From NCBI GenBank assembly GCA_905209435.1, contig CAJLTE010000003.1, positions 1 through 64,000 of the forward strand: 64,000 bases of DNA, written 5' to 3'. Both the position numbers and the translations under genes were made by a program. The notes below the pieces were generated by a model that was not told where the DNA came from, did not search any database, and worked only from the letters and a program-made list of their open reading frames with translations. Source of the DNA: an uncultured Blautia sp. (GTDB taxonomy: Bacteria > Bacillota_A > Clostridia > Lachnospirales > Lachnospiraceae). Positions 62,145 to 64,000 of this stretch are shown piece after piece (the first letter of the stretch is position 1; each line of letters opens with the position of its first letter).

Positions 62145-62921
62145 ATGGATAAAATTAAGATTGCGTTTTTCGATATAGATGGAACTTTAATCGATATGGA
62201 ACGAAAAGAAATTTCCAAAAAGATGCTGGAAACATTAAAAGATTTACAGAAAAACGACATTAAAATCTGCATTGCCACAGGCCGTGCACCAATGGCGATA
62301 CCGAAATTTGAGGGCGTAGAATTTGATGCATTTCTTGCATATAATGGTTCTTATTGTTATGACAAAAACGGCATGATCCTGGATCATTCCATACCAGCGG
62401 AAGATGTACAGTGTCTGATCAAAAATGCCACAAAAATGCACAGACCACTTGCACTTTCTACGAAAGATAAAATAGAGGCGAATGGAAGAGATAAAGATCT
62501 GGTAGATTATTTTGCAATTGGAAAGCAGATTGTAGTGGTTTCAGATGATTTTGAAGCATTTTCCAGAGAAAAGGTGTATCAGATCATGATGGGATGTTAT
62601 AAAGAGCAGTACGCGCAGGCACTGGATGGCGTAAAAGGTGCAGAAATCACAGCATGGTGGGATCGTGCTGTTGATATCATTCCAGCAGGCGGCAGCAAGG
62701 GCGTTGCTGTAGAGAAAGTATTGGAGCACTATCACATTGACCGCTCAGAAGCCGTAGCATTTGGAGACGGAAATAACGATCTGGAAATGCTGAAAGCAGT
62801 TGGTCACGGTATTGCAATGGGAAACGCTTCCGATGAACTGAAAGAAATTGCAGAGGAAGTCTGCGGACATGTGGCAGAGGATGGAATTTATTATTACTGC
62901 AAAGAACATGGAATGATATAG
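62145..62921 (+). CDS. Cof-type HAD phosphatase
   Basis: 258 aa, HAD subfamily IIB. FFDIDGTLIDMERKEIS is motif I, ICIATGRAP motif II, and FGDGNNDLEMLKAVGHGIAM motif IV, with the Lys in GGSKGVAVEKVL. It hydrolyses sugar phosphates or FMN-like compounds. AAAGGATG before ATG. GC content is back to the chromosome level after the AT-rich cassette. Confidence 0.92.
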   Translation: MDKIKIAFFDIDGTLIDMERKEISKKMLETLKDLQKNDIKICIATGRAPMAIPKFEGVEFDAFLAYNGSYCYDKNGMILDHSIPAEDVQCLIKNATKMHRPLALSTKDKIEANGRDKDLVDYFAIGKQIVVVSDDFEAFSREKVYQIMMGCYKEQYAQALDGVKGAEITAWWDRAVDIIPAGGSKGVAVEKVLEHYHIDRSEAVAFGDGNNDLEMLKAVGHGIAMGNASDELKEIAEEVCGHVAEDGIYYYCKEHGMI

Positions 62922-62926
62922 GAGAT

Positions 62927-62956
62927 TAAAAGGAACTGCCATTGACAGTTCCTTTA
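62927..62956. terminator. Bidirectional terminator
   Basis: AAAGGAACTG pairs with CAGTTCCTTT between convergent genes. Confidence 0.75.
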
Positions 62957-62958
62957 GA

Positions 62959-63180
62959 CTATTCAGAGAAAGTATAACGGATAATATATCCATTAGAGTC
63001 TCCTGTTACAATCACAACATCTCCCTGCTGATTTTCAAAAGTATCCATAACCGGGAATCTGCCGTGTTCTTTAACATAAGCTTCCGGGCTTTCTGCTTCT
63101 ACGTCGATAAATTCGCTCTGCGCATGCCTGGAACCGCCGCAAGGGTTGATGGTTTCTACAAAAACTTCATATTCTTTCAT
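62959..63180 (-). CDS. Small conserved hypothetical protein
   Basis: 73 aa. MKEYEVFVETINPCGGSRHA and the C-terminus GDVVIVTGDSNGYIIRYTF give a compact alpha/beta fold without a recognised domain. ATG at 63180 follows AAAGGGG; longer frames upstream are not supported. No obvious partner. Confidence 0.65.
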   Translation of the reverse strand: MKEYEVFVETINPCGGSRHAQSEFIDVEAESPEAYVKEHGRFPVMDTFENQQGDVVIVTGDSNGYIIRYTFSE

Positions 63181-63397
63181 AAATGTAATCCCCTTTCCAT
63201 ATAGAATTGTTATCTGTATCATATCCGCAGCAAAGGGAAAACTTTTATCTATCCGCACAAATAGATAGAAAATTATCCTTTGGTTATCTGAATTATATAA
63301 AAAATCTTACGATATTTCAAAGGTTATTTTTTACAATATTCTTGACGATATATAGTCTATCCAATATACTTAAAAATAAGTTAGATAAAACAAACAA

Positions 63398-64000
63398 ATG
63401 AGAATCCACATGCCGGGAATGAAAAAGCAAGTTCTTTCTAATGCAATAGACATATTATTAAATCAGGGAAATCTGCCGAAGGAACTGGATGGTAAAAAGC
63501 TGTACGGTGAAGCATTAGAAGGTGACGATGCTTTAAAAGCAGACTGCAGAATATACCAGCTATCTAATAAGACCGGAAACGGTCAGATTACGGTATATCA
63601 GGTATTTAATGGAATTGAACTGTACTATAACGACATGCATATGGCATACTGCAATCAGGATCGGGTGACGGCGAAGAATATTATTGAGATTAATCATTGC
63701 TACATTGGAAGATATGAATGTAGTTTTGGAGAAAACAGTTGCTGTTATTTGTCGGCAGGGGATTTATCTATTGGCTCTGCGATGAAAAAGAAATCGTTTT
63801 CCACATTTCCATTGAATCATTATCATGGAATCTCTATTATCATCAACTTGGAGAAATTACTGCCGGAGGTGCGGCAGATCATGGAATTTCTGAATATCGA
63901 TCTGAATTACATAGAGAAAAATATCTGCAAAGAAAACCGTCTTTGTATTGTGCGTGCAAACCCGTCAATTGAGCATATTTTCTCTGAATTATATTATGTA
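63398..64000 (+). CDS. AraC family regulator, 5' part cut by window end
   Basis: 201 codons are visible, open at the window edge. The region from about residue 60 (IYQLSNKTGNGQITVYQVFN, GIELYYNDMHMAYCN, IEINHCYIGRYECSFGENSC) and FPLNHYHGISIIINLEKLLP is the cupin-like sensing domain of gut AraC regulators; the two helix-turn-helix motifs should follow beyond 64000. The start could be ATG 63398, 63410 or 63419; none has a good ribosome site. Confidence 0.8.
   Translation, partial: MRIHMPGMKKQVLSNAIDILLNQGNLPKELDGKKLYGEALEGDDALKADCRIYQLSNKTGNGQITVYQVFNGIELYYNDMHMAYCNQDRVTAKNIIEINHCYIGRYECSFGENSCCYLSAGDLSIGSAMKKKSFSTFPLNHYHGISIIINLEKLLPEVRQIMEFLNIDLNYIEKNICKENRLCIVRANPSIEHIFSELYYV

Noticed and set aside
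63207..63401. 64-aa plus-strand frame before the AraC gene
   Set aside because: AT-rich promoter region, no ribosome site, ends over the AraC start.
1..64000. CRISPR array, tRNA, rRNA, insertion sequence or prophage
   Set aside because: No regularly spaced repeats, transposase, integrase, capsid genes, or recognisable tRNA/rRNA sequence were seen while reading the window.

Overview
The window reads as chromosomal DNA of a low-GC anaerobic gut Firmicute, most likely Lachnospiraceae (Blautia/Ruminococcus-like). This is inference from the protein families (YfcC and CstA carriers, ATC-hydrolase-like proteins, SirTM/Zn-macro pair, LanFEG-type ABC system), strong GGAGG ribosome sites, TTGACA/TATAAT promoters and U-tailed terminators. 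I saw no rRNA, tRNA, CRISPR array, insertion sequence or prophage. Much of it is accessory: many one- to three-gene units, many regulators (LysR, HxlR, MerR, LacI, MarR, AraC, two-component) and several genes in visible decay.

Layout. 0-7.3 kb: LysR regulator, MgtE magnesium transporter behind a long leader with a possible 30-codon leader peptide, hybrid histidine kinase, HAD phosphatase, membrane metallophosphoesterase. 7.3-12.2 kb: HxlR/flavoprotein pair, then a tight run of flavin-ferredoxin protein, zinc macrodomain and SirTM sirtuin (a reversible ADP-ribosylation module), then a cysteine-desulfidase-like protein. 12.3-19.2 kb: CstA carrier with a small companion, NSS transporter, MerR/GyrI-like regulator, oligo-1,6-glucosidase. 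19.4-23.0 kb: LacI regulator, FGGY sugar kinase and a broken ketose 3-epimerase, tied together by three copies of one 18-bp operator. 23.3-28.7 kb: Nudix, VOC protein, MarR-MATE efflux pair with a perfect palindromic operator, methyltransferase plus small membrane protein, LysR remnant. 28.8-33.1 kb: LanFEG-type ABC immunity transporter with its two-component system. 33.1-34.9 kb: ACT protein, a DUF3791-DUF3990-DUF3791 cassette (candidate toxin-antitoxin) and a GNAT acetyltransferase. 35.0-38.8 kb: TPP riboswitch and thiazole operon thiS-thiF-thiG-thiH-tenI. 38.9-44.4 kb: methyltransferase, paralogue of the small membrane protein, YfcC carrier with VanX-like dipeptidase, ketopantoate-reductase-like protein, O6-alkylguanine DNA repair protein. 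44.5-49.8 kb: two ATC-hydrolase-like proteins around an MBL hydrolase, an ICMT-like methyltransferase and a broken carbon-nitrogen hydrolase, then a divergent MerR/aldo-keto reductase pair. 50-55.7 kb: thymidine kinase, AraC/MFS/CAT-like group, membrane protein, Nudix, flavoprotein. 55.8-57.8 kb: HxlR that has apparently lost its stop, then small protein, zeta-like kinase and esterase in overlapping reading frames. 57.9-64 kb: FakA C-terminal-like protein, frameshifted acetyltransferase, CPBP protease, a clearly AT-rich HTH/ImmA-IrrE/PIN-like cassette, Cof-type HAD phosphatase, small conserved protein, and the start of an AraC regulator cut by the window end.

The strongest candidates for undescribed biology are the SirTM/macro module next to a flavin-ferredoxin protein instead of lipoyl-carrier genes, the DUF3791-DUF3990-DUF3791 cassette, the HTH-ImmA-PIN-like cassette with a direct-repeat operator, and a TTAG-N6-CTAA palindrome at the promoters of three separate genes. 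Functions come from motifs and remembered families only; no database search was possible.
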